A stretch of 64,000 bases of DNA from Gymnogyps californianus (lineage: Eukaryota > Chordata > Aves > Accipitriformes > Cathartidae), in the NCBI RefSeq assembly GCF_018139145.2, contig NC_059486.1, positions 5,518,001 to 5,582,000 of the forward strand, written 5' to 3'. Positions 23,129 to 35,031 of the stretch are shown here, one piece after another. The number at the start of each line of letters is the position of its first letter. The first letter of the stretch is position 1. A program made the translations under genes and the position numbers. Below the pieces are notes generated by a model. That model was not told the DNA's origin. It did not search any database and saw only the letters and a list, made by a program, of their open reading frames with translations.

Positions 23129-25828
23129 GCTCGGGTCCCTGCCCCAGCACCCGCCTCCCCAGCGGCTGGGCAGCCCCCGCTGCCTCTTCTCCCGGAGGCG
23201 CCTCCTCCTCCCGGGTTTGTTCTGCCCGGAGATGCTTGGTGGAGAAGACAAAGAGAGAAGCGGATGCTGCCGGGACCGCTCCTTGCATCCAGGCATTTTG
23301 GGAGCTTTTTTTCCTGGGCAAACTCTTTGAACACTGCAAAAGGTTGTCAAGATTAACAGTGGTTCAAAACACGCCATCTGGCTGGGACTGCTTCTGTGGG
23401 CTGTGTTTTCTATCAGTCTGCTGTTGAACCCAGAGGAGGTGTTTTTACGAATGTAGAAAGTGGCAGGAATTTTGCCCACCACCCATCTTCTGCAACTGAT
23501 AGTACGATGCTGGCACCGTTCCTTACCTGCTGTGGGTAGAAGTGTTTTCCTCGTATACATTCCTCTCTCCCCCAGGAGTGCACAGCAAGTTTAGCACATG
23601 CTTTTCCTCAGACAAAATTACTGCCATCCAGCAGGATGGTAAAAAACAAAGCCTAGATCCCATCTCCAGCCACTGAGATTTTGCAGGCAGCTGAGTCATG
23701 CTCCCAGTATAACCAGTGGCTCAGCCTGACCTTCCAATTTCTGGAGCTGGAGCCATGGGCTTCACTTCTGTTCAGGACTATCCCCACACTGAGCCCAGGT
23801 GCCCACGATGGACCGCAAGTCCTGCACACAGAGCAGGAGTGTCTGGTAGCTGTAATGTGAGGGCACACAGCTATACGAACAACCTGGGGTTCCCACTGCC
23901 TTGTGCATCCATTAGACAAGTATCATCCGAACATCTGCAGAAGAATGTGTTCTTGTGGCCATTGGGTCCTCACTTTGGGGGAATGGGGATGGCTCTTTGC
24001 TGTACAGAGCCAGCAAGGTTCATTTTCCTTCTCGGTATTCCGAAGAGCCGTGAATGGGGATGGAGATGTGGGTGCTCTGCATCATTGCAGCCTCCTTCAA
24101 ATATTCTACGGCTGACCTGAGTCTGGCTTGAAGAGACAGGGACAAAATGGGGCTGGACTCTAAAGCAGCCTGGCCAATGCATCAGTTCTGTCACAGTGTT
24201 TACATGGGTCTCTAACCACGATAGGCCAAATTCTGACGGCCCTTCTCAGAGTTTTACTCAGTGTTCGATCAGATAAAAGCCCTGACTGTCCATCTCCCTG
24301 TTTTTCCCCTCCCTGCTCTAGCTAAGCACCTGCAAGGGAGAAATTAGCATCGACAGATCCTGAGATATTGCTGAGCCTGACTCAGGCTAATCCCATTTGG
24401 AGGGAGTAGATGCTGAGTAAGGACTTCAGGATCTGGTCAGAGAGCTTTGAGAGAGGCTGAGTCAAGAGAAAATCACTTGTATGGGTGCAGCGTTATGGCT
24501 GCAGGAGTGCCACTGGGAGCAAAGGGAAGGACAAAAACTGCCTGGCTGGAGTGATGGGTAAAGGTGTCAATGGAGGGTTGCGCGGTGGCCTTTCCCTGCT
24601 GTCTGGCAACTGGACAGGCTGCCTTAGGTCTGTGCTTCTGCCTGCTCTGTTCTGTGAGTGCTGCTGAAAGGAGAAGCAGCAATAGCAGGGTTTGTAACCA
24701 AAGGATCACTTTAATAGCAGAATGGCTTTGTATGGCTGAATTGTCTCACACTTTATCTCCAAGAGTCAGGAGAAGGAAGCATAATCTGCATTTTACACTT
24801 AGGCGGGGATGCGACTGTGTGCATTGTTCCGAGGCGTTGCGAGAACCAGGGCAAGCAAGCGGATCAGAGGATGGCACTGTTACCAGGATACCTTCTCCCC
24901 TGCGTGTGACTTGAAAATATCCCGCCACAGATCAAATCCTCTTAACAAACAAACAGTTGCGGGAGCAGTTCAGCTGTCTCTTGTCTTTGTACTTTAAAAC
25001 TGGAAACACTACAATAGCATGAATAATAGGAGCTAATGAGAAACACACCAATGCTCTGCTTGGTTTTACTGAAGGAGAATGGCTGGCTGGCAGCTCTTTG
25101 TAGGCTAAGAGATAATCCTGCCCTATCTGTGTGTGCGCTTTCAAAGGGCACATGACAGCGAGTGGGTTTATTTCTATAGCTAAGATGGTCAACAAGGTTT
25201 GCTGCATATAGGGGGAGGAGACAGGAGTTTGCCTGGGAAGAGTAGACTCTGTCAGAGACTGCATCCTCTGGTCCTATGCAGCCCTAGGAGAGACTGAACC
25301 AGTAGGTGAGGATGCAAGACCTGGGGGATACCAATCTACAGGAGCGTCCCCACCTTCCCTTTCCTCTTTGCTGCGGTGGCAAGAGCACCTGAAAACTCTA
25401 CAGGGAGATAGATCAGCTCATGAGCTTGTTGGGTAGGACAGTGGGAACTATGGGGCCTGTCACAGCGACCACAAGCTGTGGTTTTGAGGCTTGGAAAGAG
25501 GATTCCTCCACCCCATACCAGTGGATATATTAGCACCTCTCAGAAGGATATTAACTTGCTTCTAACCTGAACACAGGTGTATATGGTGCTGCCAACTGCA
25601 ACTAGCTGGGTGCAGCATGGCTGAGTTAGTGTTTTACCAAAAATCTCTCCTGAGAAATGGGAAAAATAGATAGCAAACAGAGATCCTCTCGCTATTCACT
25701 CAAATTCTGTGCTGTAAGCACATCTCCTTGTTGTCATCCCAGTGTCCAGTAATGGGAATGTTCCCAGCTTCTGGCCTTTCGGGCAAGTAAGGAGAGCTCA
25801 GGTCAGTGCCAGTAACAGAAGAGCGACT

Positions 25829-26345
25829 GTACTGGGTCAGACCGCAGATCTCTTTCCCCTGGGATCCTGAATTAGCCGTGGTTAATAGAGGATGCCTAGC
25901 GAGGAGCATAAGAACAGGGGGATGCAGGTTGGTGTGTTCCTGAATACCCTCCTCACCATCAGCCATCTGTAGTTCGGGAATTTCCTGAGGTGGGGATCTC
26001 TGCATTTAATAGTCCTTTACAGGTTTTTCCTAAGCTTTTTTTGAGCCTGAGCAAATTTTGGGCACCCACAGCATCTTATGGCAGTGAGTTCCACTGTTCA
26101 CCTGTGTTGTGTGAAGAAATATTTACTTTGTTCTGAATCTGTTACTGTTTTCATTTGATGCTTTGCAGCTTAAATATTGGAAAAGGCAGCAGGCAGTCAT
26201 TCCGTATTCATTTTCTCTAAGCCACTCTCGAATGATAAACCTCTATGTCCCCTCTCAGGTTTCTGTTTCCCAGGCTGACCACTCTTGGTCTCATACAGAA
26301 GCAATTTCAGACCTTAGATCATCCTTAGCTAGCTCCCTGCCCCTC
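25829..26345 (+). mobile_element. Old CR1-family LINE 3' end, degenerate
   Basis: The stretch follows the motif order of amniote CR1/L3-type 3' ends: TACTGGGTCAGACC near the start, a TTTTTTGAGCCTGAGCAAAT-type segment, CCACAGCATCTTATGGCAGT, GAGTTCCACTGTTCAC, GTTGTGTGAAGAAATATTTA, then CATTTGATG, CTCTATGTCCCCTCTCAGG and a final CTCATACAGAAGC. Orientation is plus. It is heavily diverged and 5'-truncated with no reverse transcriptase frame. The match is from memory of the consensus; the motif order is the strong evidence. Confidence 0.75.
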
Positions 26346-26561
26346 CTCTAGACCTACTGTAGCCTCTAGCAAACTGGCACAACAGCCATGGGGATGCAGA
26401 TGCACCCTAGAGCTACTTGATAGCACAGTGAGGTTTGCGGTTTTGCTCTGTTTGTCTCCTAGCACTCACTTTGCGTTTTTGATTGCTTTTGAGCCTTGGG
26501 CTGATGCTTTCATTGAATGCTCCTGGCTTGTTCTTGCCGTCGCACAGCATGCTTAGCCCCC

Positions 26562-26615
26562 CGTGACTCAGTTTGCCTGTCAGTAGACTGGAGAGGGGAT
26601 AGTAATTGCTCACCC
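26562..26615 (+). repeat. MIR-like SINE remnant
   Basis: The segment GTGACTCAGTTTGCCTGTCA followed by a GGGGATAGTAATTGCTCACC stretch resembles the MIR core (CTCAGTTTCCCCATCTGTAA, then GGGGATAATAA). It is short and diverged. Confidence 0.4.
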
Positions 26616-29600
26616 ATTACGAATTTACCCTGGCAACCATGGTCAGAGGTTGCCAAGGCCTCTCATTTTTGTATCGTCTCATCCCTATAGGGTCTGTGGC
26701 GTATGCAGTGCCAGGCTAGGAGATCAGGCTCACGTGCTGTGGCTGGGAAGGTTGTGGCTTCCTGACGCAACTGGAGGGTTGCCTTGAGTTTGCACTGTAT
26801 AATGTGCCTCTGCCCTGTTTGGGTAGTGCTCAGCGCCGTAGCACTCCCGGCAGAGGCTGCAGAGCTGGATCACTGCAACCAGAGCTTGTGCCACTGCCCT
26901 TTTCCTTGAAATACCCCGTGGTGCTCACAGTGTGACTGCAATTCCAATTGCCCCTGCCTGGGAGGAACCAGGCACACGCGCACGCATGCCCTCACACACC
27001 CGCATGCTCACTGAGGCTGTTCTGATTTGTATGCTGGTCAAGCTGGATTCAAATGACAATCCTTATTATGTTTGCCTTGTATATGATGAAGGTTACATTT
27101 TTGACTGTTGTTGCTGGGCTGGAAATGTAATTGATTAATTTAGCGCTTAAGAAGGGAAAGAGGATTAAGGCGGTGGTGAGGCTGTGCTGCCAGACACTGC
27201 ATTGACACCCTCACACTTCCACAGCTTCAGCTTTTGTTTGCCTGCAAACCAGCTTGTCTGAGCTCCCAAGTTGTTATTTCTCGTGGCTCTGAGCTTGTTG
27301 GCAGATCCCTCAAAGCCAAGCCTCCTCCAGGGAAGGGAGCTGTAGCCCTGGAGAGATACATGGAAAGAGCTAGTCCAGGCTACAGGTTTTATTCCGTTAT
27401 ATCTGGGCGCAAACACATTTGCTGTTTGGCCATTATCTGTTCAAGGGGAAATGTATGGGGGGAGCTTCATAGCTCAGACACCCGTAAAGACTTGACTGAA
27501 CAAAGCAGCACAGACCTCGAGAAGGTCCACCTGTCCATGACAGTGCAGTTTCAGGGAAGAAATCCCCTTAACGGTTGTGCAGAGTACATGGAGTTGGCGA
27601 GACAAAAGATGAATGCAGCATCAGTTGGGCTGTGGTCTTAGGGAGTTCCTGCAGCATCAGTGCTGGCAGTAGCAACTGCATGCAGACAGGCAGGCACTGC
27701 TGAGACTCTGCACTTGATGGAGAAGTGGTAGCAATAGCCCATGTAATATTAATTAGGTCTTAAGTCTTTTGCTTCTGGCAGCTGAGGCTCTCTTTGCAGC
27801 CCGTGTGGCCCCTTGGTGGTGGTCTGGGTCTGAGGCATGCATCTGTGCAGTGATGGGTTTTAAAAATGACAAGAGTTCTGCTAAGTAATTATGGACACTG
27901 GTCTGCTCATTATTGGGCAAATTAATCAAGTTCTAGCAGGGCTCATAAAAGCAGATTTGTTGGCCTGTATATTGCCTGCATAGAGAATCTTAACAACTTG
28001 TGATCTTGTGGTCACAGTTAAATTGGACAACATTGCTGCAAGCACAGGGAAGGTCACCAGTCTGTTCCAGTGACACATGGCGTTAACTTGGCTTCCTAGC
28101 ACAGGAGAATTCTGAGCTTCCACTACTTTCATGATGAATTAATTAGGTATCTGAGGCACATGGAGGATTTCTGTTGCCTCCATTCTGGGAGCATGCTGCA
28201 CCCATTTCATTTAGATGAATTTTATCTTGATTAAGTTAAGCTGGACTGTGAAGCTAGATACTGTGAGGTATCAGACACACAGTCTTGCACTGAACTGCTG
28301 CAGTGGCTGTAGTGCCTGGTAGAAAGGCAGCGCAAGCAGCTCTGAAAGCACCACCGGAGACACCTGTCACAGCTCTGGAAGCACTGGGGCTAGCCAGGCT
28401 CTGCACAAAGGCCTTACCCTTCCTGTCCTGTCCTGTCCCACTCAGGAAGTGCATCACACACCTCCAGCATGGGATATCTCTTCCAGCCCTGTGTGGGCTT
28501 TCAGAGCGAGGTGGTCGGAAGCCCTGACTCTTCTCACATTCTGCCCCAGGCTCACGCTTCCCCACTCTTTCCCTCCACCTTCTCCACTTCTCCATTGCTG
28601 CCTGGTCCTACGCGTGCTTTTCAGACACCTCTTCTGTCCTCCCAAGCTCTCTGCTTTCCCCTGGCAGACCCACAAGAAGCCCTACAGAAAGGGAAGGGAG
28701 AGTCACTGGGACTGGCAGGAGGCCTTTCAAGGCAACAGCACAAGGTCCCCTTTGTAACACCTTGTGCTTTTGATCAGCCTGTAAAGGGGGGCAGTGAAGT
28801 AAAAAAAAAGGCAGAGCAAATGCAGTTAATGAAGCAAAGGCCAGGAAGTGGCACCTCCAGGGGCAGTCTGTGGTCCCAGGGGGCTGCTTTGCTGTTCAGC
28901 CACCTGCCTTTGGGGCACGAGGTGGCTGCTTGCCTGCTGATGCTTTCACAAGGCTGATGGGAGGCGTAGGGGAAGGCCCTGGGACCTCTCCAGGCATTAC
29001 CATACATTAGACCATTTGAAAAGCTGATCTAAGACAGGAGAAACAGCGGGGGGAAAGCCCTGCAAGGTCTTAAAATGCGCCTTGCCATGGGGCTCTCACA
29101 TTTCCAGCCTTTAAAAGGCAGCAACATCTGATCTTACAATATGTCCCTCTGGGATCTCTTTTTTTTTTTGTGTGTGTCTCATAAAAGTATTTCTAAACAG
29201 CTTTTAGAAAACCTGGCTTAGAAGGAACCTTCACAGTTTAATGCCATGGGCTGGAGTTACAGTTTCATAAAAGAATTAAACCATCTTAAGCCCATACAGG
29301 AGAGCATGAAGGCAGTGCCTGGTGCCGCTAAGCTTCTTTTGGAGTTTGAAACCGCTAAGTGCACAGATTATATTGGCTCTAAGCATCTGAGCAGCAGTGC
29401 TAAACCACTGAGAGCAACCACAGGCTTCCAGGGGAGTGTGTGGACCAGGCACTGGGGGCCAGACAGCCAGACTGTGGAGGTCTGATCTGAGCAGGCACAG
29501 TGCATGAAAATGCTGGCAGCTGGTTTGAGTGGTGTCTGCATGGGAAGCTCAATGCTCTCACCATCACTAGCTCTGGCAGAGTGAAGCGAGTCCAGCCATC

Positions 29601-31356
29601 AGGATGACACATTAGATGTCTTCCTGCTGAGGAGGATGGCACCACTGACTAAGACTTTCATGTTCTCCAAAGACCTCAGCATTTTTAAAAAACTTCTGAA
29701 AACTTGTTTACTGTTCATGGCAGGCCTGGAAAAGTGACCAGCTGTTTTTATTTCTTTCTAGCTTGACTAGTTTTTCTCCATCTATATTCAAAGATAAAAA
29801 GACATCTCTCAGCTAAAAGAAACCAAGTACTTAAAGAGTAGTAGAAGAGTACAAGAAGCAGGGTTCGAAGTGGGAATTGGAGCATAAAAGCCTTCTCTGA
29901 AGCATTTCCTCTTCTGCCCAGGAACCTTTCAATGCCAGGTTGTTACATGCCAGTGACCCAGCATTTAGACTTAGATGGGTGATCAGAAGCAGGTCTCTTA
30001 AGTCTGTCGTTGAAAGCCCAGTGTTGATGGGGCTTCTCTGGCTGTTCTCTGCTGCTCAGCCAGCCTCTGGACTCTGGGCTGGAGCTGCCCCCTGGAGCTA
30101 CCATGAGTCTCCCTCCAGCTTGTGCCTTGGTCACCAGTGTCACCCACTCCAGCCTTCGAAAGATAAGAGCCACTGAGCCAAACTGACCTGTTTACACCAT
30201 TGATGAATTTGGATCTTACACTGCTGGCATCTGATTTATGTTTTGTCTCTCACCTAAGACACCCTGAGGGATTCACCCTGTGGGGTTTGAAGTTAGGTGA
30301 TCCCTAGACCCACTTCGGTCTGCAGGACAGTGCCATGAGCAGACAGACAGGAAAGGGTAGTGCTGCCCTCCTTGATCTTTTCCAGGAGGCTGCAGTGTAG
30401 CCTGTCCAGTGCCGCTCCCTTCAGCAAACAGGCTTTTCCTAGGAGTCTTGTCTGTGTCATTAATACCTGGCATCACTGAGCTGCTCAGCACAAGAGCTCT
30501 TTTGGGCTTTGCCAGGTTCACGTTTGGTTTGGATCACACCCGTGTGTGCACTTCTGCCTTGTGCACAGCTTGCCGCTCGCCTCAGTGCCATCCTGCACAC
30601 ACCGTCCCTTCTGCAGTGCTGTGGGTGGAGCCTTTCCAGACAGGCTGTCAGAGCTTCACCAGATGCGTTAACTGTGTTAACCTTTGAAGTAAAGTGAATT
30701 TCTAATGTCAGAACAGCAGAGGCCAACGTACAACCTTCCACCTTTCCCTGCTTTTTTTCTCACCATAAAAAATGCTTTGGCCTTTTTTGTGTTTACCTCA
30801 GCAGTTTTGCGTGGCTTAGCCCATGTTTGCCTCATCGCGTCAGTCCACACAGTTCACTTGTAAGGAATTTCATCCACGCCTGAAAGAAATTGAGGAAGAT
30901 GAGGTTGGGAAGGCTCCGGGGCACAGGTCCTGCCTCAGTGATTGCAGGCAGCAGTGCTGAAAAGAAGAAAACCAGAGGGAGAAGTGAGCTGCTTTAGAGG
31001 AGCTTACCTTGTGAAAGATGCTTGTAAGAGCAGTGACCAAGTGCCTCCCTCCTTTGCACCATCATCCCACAGGGCAAAGGAAAGGTGCCGGGGTGCCGTT
31101 TCCCAGACCTACTCTGAACCCAGAGGGACCGCTGATGGTGTACCCAGCCCTTGGCATCTCTCCCCGCGCTCGCTGGTGTCTGGTGGTATTTATTATCCTG
31201 CACGCTGATGCCCAAGGTGCAGCCTCACAGTGAAAGAGAACAGTTGATCCCAGAGAGGATTTCCCCTCTCTTTTTGATGCAGTTTGAGCCAAATATAGGG
31301 CTGCTTCATGAACAAGGTGTTTGCGTGCCCGAGGCAGTGAGCCTGTGCTTGGTGAG

Positions 31357-31433
31357 TGTCGTGGTTTAACCCCAGCCAGCAACTAAGCACCACTAGGAAG
31401 GAAATTAACTCTATCCCAGCCAAAACCAGGACA
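31357..31433 (-). mobile_element. Internally deleted endogenous-retrovirus LTR (77 bp)
   Basis: On the minus strand this element begins TGTCCTGGTTTTGGCTGGGA and ends GGGGTTAAACCACGACA. These match the first roughly 41 and the last roughly 37 bases of the full LTR at 47046-47637, with the roughly 510-base middle, including promoter and poly(A) signal, missing. It has TG...CA ends. I see no convincing target-site duplication in the flanks (GGTGAG on the left, ATAAGG on the right). It has no coding capacity. Confidence 0.85.
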
Positions 31434-32589
31434 ATAAGGAATAGCAGGTCACGTCCAGGAGGCAGGGGCATGGTTGCAGGCCACAGCCCTTGCAGGGCCA
31501 TCCAGCTTCAGTGCAGCACAGGCGACCCTTTGGCTGGAGAGGACAGGATGGGATGCTGAGGGGATGCAGCAGGGCAGTGGCAAGGGGGGCACCCCGTAGA
31601 GGGGGTACACTTGTGGGATGCTGCTGCTGGCAGCGCATCCCCCATGGCAGCCACCTCCTTTGGACAACTGGCAGACCCCCTTGTCGGAAATGCCACAGAT
31701 TGCAGGCTAGCTACCTTTGAATTTCCTCCCATCTGTGCCATCTAGTGCCCAGTACAAGAACTGGGACTGACCCAGCCTCTCACCCACAGGGGAACAGCCG
31801 GGCTGCTCTGGAGAAGAGGCTCTCCTCTCCCCGGGCCAGGCGCCAAGCCCTGGGCCAGGCAGGGATGTGCTGGGAGGACCCCTGAGATGCCGCATCGTCT
31901 GCATGGAAAATCCCACTTAGCTCCAGGTAGGATCACAGCGCGCAGGTGTGTCTGTGGGGCGGATGGAGGGGGGAGAGTGACTCTGTTCGGAGGCTGGAGG
32001 TGAGATGAGGCTGGGTGATACTACGCTGCCAGAGGCTCCAGGTAGGGAGAGGAAGGCTTGAAGCTCTTGGGAATCCTGCCTTTGCTTTTCAGGCATTGTG
32101 TTCCCATGGCATGCTCTGACGCTGCACACATGTTTTAAGGGACAAAAATACTGACCTCTGTCAGAACTGGAATTCTCCTATTTGGATAGATTTCAGTGCT
32201 GTTCCAAGGGGAGCTACAGTTAGCTTTACTTAAGTGAATGCCCTAGACCGTAAAACACTTTGTTTTTCAATATAAGGATAGGTTGTTGGACATAATCTTT
32301 GTGTTACGCCGTTTCTTAGGTAAGTTCCTTGTACTAAGTTATTATTTTTTCAAAAAGCTTCTGTAGCTGTAGCTTGATTTGCCAGCTTTGATTCTTAACT
32401 CTGCCTCTGTCCTCTTTATCCTTTTCAAAGGAATACTTTTCCTCTTTACAGACCCAGTTTCATTTATAAGCTCTAAATAAGACGGGATGAATCAGGGGCT
32501 AACAAATTCCTGCTTCCTTCTTGCTGCATTTTTTTCACAAATCTATATAAGATATTTAATGATGGTGAAAGGAGCTGCTAACTCAAACC

Positions 32590-32800
32590 CATCAGTGTAT
32601 ATCTATCCTTCATATTGGTTTATCACAGCCAGGCATTACATATTTCTCTATATTGAATTTCATCTGCTCTTATTGGCCCTGTTTCACAAATGTTTTCAAG
32701 TTTTCCACAAGGTCTTTTAAATTTTCCTGATGTCCTTTGCTAGCTCCTTATGTTATCTTCTGCCATTTCATTACTGGGCCACTAGTAAATATATTGAATG
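32590..32800 (+). mobile_element. Probable ancient CR1/L3-type LINE remnant
   Basis: The segment TATTGAATTTCATCTGCTCT, a run like CACAAGGTCTTTTAAATTTT, and CTAGTAAATATATTGAATG follow the motif order of another part of amniote CR1-type 3' sequences (AATTTCATCTGCCATTTT, a GATCCTTTTGGAG-like word, then AATATGTTGAATAG). Divergence is high and borders are vague. Confidence 0.45.
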
Positions 32801-33941
32801 TGCTGCCTCTAGCACCCGCTCGGCTTTTTCCACATGAAGTTTTGATCATTCGTTCTTCGATTGTAACTTGTATTGGATTAAAAATTATTATCTGATATCT
32901 GCTTCCCAGAACTTATTAGCGACTTCAGGGAGTTAGTAGTAAAATCGTTCAAGGAGCAGACGAACATGTTCTTGGGATCACATCCAGGAGCCTGTGAGCT
33001 CTGCTCCTCTTTGCTTGTGAACTGTATCTGCTGCTGTGCTCACCGTGAAGCTCTGCAGATTTGCCTCTCCAGGATATATTGCACAGTCACGTCATGCTGT
33101 TTCTGAAATGTAAATTTTCCTACTCATTTATTTTTTTCTTGGTACTTAAGTAAGCCTGATTGCTTAGGAAGTCTCAGTAGCCTTTTCAAATGTGAAAAGG
33201 TAGAATTGCACCTTGGCATCTGATAGGTAACTGGCTGTAATGATAGCTCAGTGGTTTTTGGAGCTGGCATGCTCAGAGCTCTCCTGGGACTGCTATTGAT
33301 CTTGGCATGTTATTGCTTTTGAAGGGACTGATCTTTGAAACCTGGGCTCCAGGAAGTTGTTTAAGGATGTGTTTGCATCCTGCTGAGCACTGAAACCGTG
33401 AGGATTTCAGTGGGAAGGAAACTTATCTTGAAACAGATGCAGTGTTTATCGGCTTTCCCTAATTAGCACTCCATCTTCCTGGAGGTGGTATTTGCCAAAG
33501 CATCCCCTCGGCAGCAGGAGGCCAGCGCTGGTGTCAAGCCCCGACTTGCCCGAAGCTTAACTGGTCCCAGCTGTGCCCTGGAGAGCTCTATTTCTGAGGT
33601 GCCTGAGCTCAGGGCAGGTGTTTTGCTGTGCTGCCCGCACGGCTGTTTGCACACCTGCAGTTGCTTTTCTCCTGAGACCAAGCGGTGCAGAGGAAGGGTT
33701 GGTGCTCCAGCGAGCTCCTGGCTTCTCACAGGTCTGTAAGCTCCTTTATTGCTGTCTCTTAGTTCTTTGGGACTCATAGTTTGTAGGGCTTCACACTTTC
33801 CCCTATGTAATTCATTCCCAAGTCTGTTGGTGTGCCACAGTCTACACAGGCTTTAAAGTGTTTGTGTGAGACAGGTGCCAGCAAGAGTCCTTTCTGCGGT
33901 TTGTCCCCAGAGCCCCTTAATTAACAGGGAAGCCCAAAATT

Positions 33942-34060
33942 GCTGTTTTATGTGCAAGGAAATGGAGGCTCAGACAGGCAATGTGATTTATTGCAATCAT
34001 TTAGCAGCAGAAACAGGAGGAAACCCCCTTTCACTCCCCAAGCCTCAGTGCTGTAACCTG
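33942..34060 (-). repeat. MIR-like SINE remnant, minus orientation
   Basis: The plus strand contains AAGGAAATGGAGGCTCAGAC followed by AGGCAATGTGATTTATTGCA and TTTAGCAGCA. This resembles the reverse complement of MIR (GGGGAAACTGAGGCTCAGAG, TTAAGTGACTTGCCCAAGGT, ACAGCAAG). Confidence 0.5.
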
Positions 34061-35005
34061 AAGGCTACGTGTTTCCCTTCACCCAGCCCCTGCACATGCA
34101 GCAGAGTCAATGCAGGTGCCCAGCTGTAACCTGGGGAGGTTTGGTGTAGGGGACTCCTTCCCTTGTGCTGAGGAGGTGCTTGGCCTTACATGCATCATCT
34201 TCCATCATGGCATGGCAGCGGCTGTGCCTGGGTATCATGGGGGGTCAAGGCCTGGGCAGGGCTGAGCTAATCACAGCGGCTGAGCCTGGCTCTGGCTGGC
34301 CCGTCTGGTTAGAGCGGTGCAGGGAAGGGGTTGTGCGACAGCTGGTCTCCTGGCTCCCCGAATGTGTGTCCCAGCTTTAATTATAGTGACACTGCTGCCT
34401 GGGTGTAATTAGCAGTTGAGAAACTCTGAGTGTGATTGTAATAAGCTGAGAGTAATGCAATTTGTGTTTTCTATAAGAGATGCTTTGCAAACAAAAACTG
34501 TAATTAAAAAGCACACACACAGGGCAAACAGCGACTGTGCAGTGGGTGCGTTACTGCTGTACGTGCAGCGTGTCTGGCATGCAGCCTGACCTGGCACAGG
34601 GGTGCCCCCTTTGGGGCAGTCGTCATGATGGGGTTCCTGGGGGACCAACATGTAAAAACTGCAGGATTTGGCTCAGTTGTGGGTTTTAGAAATGGCTCTT
34701 CCCTGTCTTCGCAGCTCCCCTTTGATATAGTGTTGTTCCTCGATAAGGATGAGTCTCCTGGGTGTCGTCGTCCCCATTGCTTTTCATTCCTGTCACCATT
34801 GTGTTTCTGTGCTCTCCCCCACGAGCCCAAATTAGCTCGAGGCTGGTGGGATCTCTGTGGCGGAGGCCAGCAAGGCAGCTGGGGCGGCGTGGGGGGAGGC
34901 AGGAAGCCCTTTCAAGAGCAGCCAGTGTTTCTGGTAGCCTCAGATCTGAAGAGCCGGACCAAGCCCTGGACTCTGCCTCTCTTCCCTGCTCCTTCCTGCT
35001 CTCTT

Positions 35006-35031
35006 TAAAAAAAGAAAAAAAAAAAAAAAAA
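35006..35031. repeat. A-rich run
   Basis: Low-complexity A tract interrupted by single G residues. No retroposon body was recognised upstream on either strand. Confidence 0.8.

Larger units (their letters stand above)
22240..23230. promoter_or_regulatory. LRRC75B: CpG island over LRRC75B exon 1 and promoter
   Basis: About 1 kb of very GC-rich sequence dense in CG dinucleotides (for example around 22370-22680 and 22930-23100), in sharp contrast to both flanks. It covers LRRC75B exon 1 and extends on both sides of the start codon, as expected for a CpG-island promoter. Whether it also fires toward GGT1 on the plus strand cannot be judged from the sequence. Confidence 0.85.
23341..31356. other. 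Intergenic region, LRRC75B-proximal part
   Basis: No coding exon was recognised on either strand. The stretch holds an old CR1 3' end (25829-26345), a MIR-like remnant (26562-26615), and short simple repeats such as the T run with GT repeat near 29159-29178. Untranslated 5' exons of GGT1 could lie here, since mammalian GGT1 uses several distant promoters, but they cannot be identified by eye. Confidence 0.6.

Noticed and set aside
22029..23339. 436-codon open frame on the minus strand across the CpG island
   Set aside because: Only the part from 22940 to 22683 matches LRRC75B. The rest runs upstream into promoter sequence and downstream past a good splice donor into intron 1, and its length reflects GC-rich composition.
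22108..23427. Several 100-220 codon plus-strand frames in the CpG island
   Set aside because: Low-complexity Arg/Pro/Ala/Gly translations that overlap the real LRRC75B exon on the other strand. They have no family motifs.
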